NCBI GenBank assembly: GCA_035578175.1
Contig: JAQMRL010000002.1
Span: forward strand, 129,520,171 to 129,584,170
DNA: 64,000 nucleotides
From: Catonia carolina
Lineage: Eukaryota; Arthropoda; Insecta; Hemiptera; Achilidae
Reading direction: 5' to 3'
Shown piece by piece: positions 51,901 through 54,900 of the stretch. The position numbers and the translations under genes are program-made. The notes under the pieces are model-generated. The model made no database searches. It had not been told where the DNA came from and worked only from the letters and a program-made list of their open reading frames with translations. The stretch's first letter is position 1, and each line of letters starts with the position of its first letter.

Positions 51901-54900
51901 TTTTATACGTTACAAAAAATAATTTCATCCTTCACCGTCTGCATAAGCAGTAATTGCAGAACAGTCGGAAGTTTAACAAACTTATGTGTACGTAATATGA
52001 GAAAAATGGCAAATTTAACCGGAAATCGAACCTGGGCCTCCTTGTATAGAAGCCATTTGCGCTGACCACTTTATCAAAGGGTGGGCCAATGGCAATGAAC
52101 CACTGAAGTTATAATTAACACACGTCTAGATAATTCCGAACAATTTCCTTCCGTTAAATCCCTTCATAAATATTTTTTTATGAAAGTTAAAATTATATTA
52201 ATTACATAATCGATTAACCACGATAACTTTACTTCTCAATATGGTTAAAGTTATTTCATCACAAAACATCCAGGAAATCGATAAAACTGTGGTTATTAAA
52301 GACGTACATGATCAATGATTAAGTATAATCACTGAATCTATTACAGAAAATGACTAATGGGTTTATTTTAAAAGATTGTAGACGAGCAAGTTTCTGATAT
52401 ACAGGCTATAACTTACCTGTTGTCTACATTATCTATGTTATCGTATTATCTATGTTTTCCTGACTGGGTTAAACATTTTACTAGACTACTTTTTACCGCG
52501 AAACCATACAATTTTTACTGTTAAATATATTATCATTATAATAAAAAACGTAAGTATCTCTGGGTTCCTGGTCACGTCAGATATTTTTCTTCATCACTCA
52601 TTTTCATTTGGTCATCCTTCGGAGGTTGTATTAACATTATTGTAAAAAATAATCGGAGGTAAAGTAAACCATAAAAATGCAGATAAATATTTTTTACCAT
52701 TTTAAAGTTTATTTGCATTAATTCTTTGAAATTAGCGAATGAAGATTTAGGTTTTAGGTAACATAATTTACATAATTTGCTCATAACAGGCAGGTGGAGT
52801 GTGAAATTATTTGCGATCTGGTGGTTCCAGGGCTTCAAAAATATTTCTGTTTTTTATCACACAGTCAGCCACTTATATTACTGAAGCATTTAAGAACAGA
52901 AGAGGTAAAGGTGTAAAAGACACTTCTCAGAGTTATCTCCTCTGAGATGAATGTCATTATACAGCCAGACCCTGTGGTGAATGAAGTGATTATGTCATTT
53001 GTAAGGTTGAAAGTAGATGCTTTTCAAATAGCCTGGCAGGCTGATAAGCACTCTTTTCCCCTCAGTGAGGATGGCAATTGTAAACCTCCTCACTCCTCAT
53101 TTCACTTAGTAAAGCCTCTAGAGATTCAAACCAGCCTTTCGGCTGATAACCAAAACAACAATAATTTACATAATATTGTAACATTGTAAGATATTCTATA
53201 AATGGTTGAGGAAATAAATTGGTGTACTCAATGAAGTGCTCTGTGTTGAACAAGGTTAGTAAATTGCGATGAATGAGGTGTTTTGAATAAGAGTTCTAGG
53301 AAATCGAAAGTAGTAGAAACATTTGTTTTTATATTGATTACTTCTATTCTGTTCGAGAATAACGGCGAATTTGTTAGAAAGATCTCGTTTGTTTGGGAAA
53401 ATATCAGACCGCACGTACAAAAACAGTTAACGCCTTTGTAATGAGTCAGTTGTAACTTGAATTGCGAATGAAAAGTGTTGTCAGGTCCTTCGAAATAGTG
53501 ACGTCACGGGACCGGTTCTGAATTGCGTTAATAGCTCGTCTTCGTACGGGTAGTAACAAGTTGTTGCGGACAAGCAAATCAATTGATTTGATTCTTAAGG
53601 GCAGTATTCTATTATTAATCAAGTTTAGACAAACTTTTACTGCCTGAAAACAAATCACACAGTTCAATGCACAGCGTTACAGCTTAATCGTACACAACCA
53701 CAGCTTAATTACACAACCGTGGTTGTGTATAATCAAGTAGTTCGTACAACAATATAAAAATAATGATTTTGCTTTTGTTTAACGTCCGACTGTTCCGCAA
53801 TTACTGCTAATTCAGACGGTGAAGGATGAAATTATTTTTGTAACGTATAAAAATATGCCGTGCCTGAATGGGATTCGAACCCAAGACCGCATGATGAGAG
53901 GCGAGAACGTTACCAACTACGCTAATGCGGCCAGCAAAACAATGATGAATGTTACAAAGGTTATGAAATAAAAACTACTTGTTAAGACTTTAAAATAATT
54001 TATTTTAATTAATTACTGTCATTTCATCAAAAACTGACTGAAATTGGCTACGGTACAATATCGGTGGACTTTAACGTGTGATTTTACAGATCCTAGCCGG
54101 GAATCAACCCGAGATCTACAGCTTTGGATCTAACACGCTGACCACTACGCTACAAAAGGGGTCAAACATGTTTTTTCTCCATTAAAAATCAAAAATTTAA
54201 TTAAACCTGTAATATCGGGTTAAAATAATCATTGACTTGCGATCAGAGAATCCTAAAATATATGCTGTGTACTTTGCAATTTTCACAAATCAATAGGAAC
54301 GGCATATTTTCATACGTTACAAAAACATTTCATCCTTCACCGTCTACATTAGCAGTAATTGCAGAACATTCGAACGTTAACCAAAAAAAAAAAAACAAAT
54401 CAGTGCAAGAACATGTTTCAATGCACTTAAAAATAATAATAAACAAGTCTAAAAGAAGCTCTTTAAAAATTAATTAGCTTTCGATATTCTTTAGATATCA
54501 ATCATACATAATATTTCGTGATACTTCTTCGTTATATCGACATTTCTTTAAAAAAATATTCTTAAGTTCAAACACCTATGAAGCGTACCGAAACAATATG
54601 TCAATCAGATAGATAAAAATCACTGGGGTGGTGCCCAACCCATTCACCTCATCTACTATTACAAAACATACGACAAAATACAAGGATGCGCAATTAATAA
54701 TATGTACTTGCTTAAATCATTGACGAAGGAGCACGAACGCTTCGTTTAGATACGAATTCTTCGTAAATGTCGATTGAAATAACCAAGTCTCAAATCACTA
54801 AATTTTACTTAACAATTTATTTTGAAACGCCTGTTGTATAACTTTAAATAAATCTATAAAGGACTTTTATTTCCCGCATTAAATAATTAATTCACGTTAA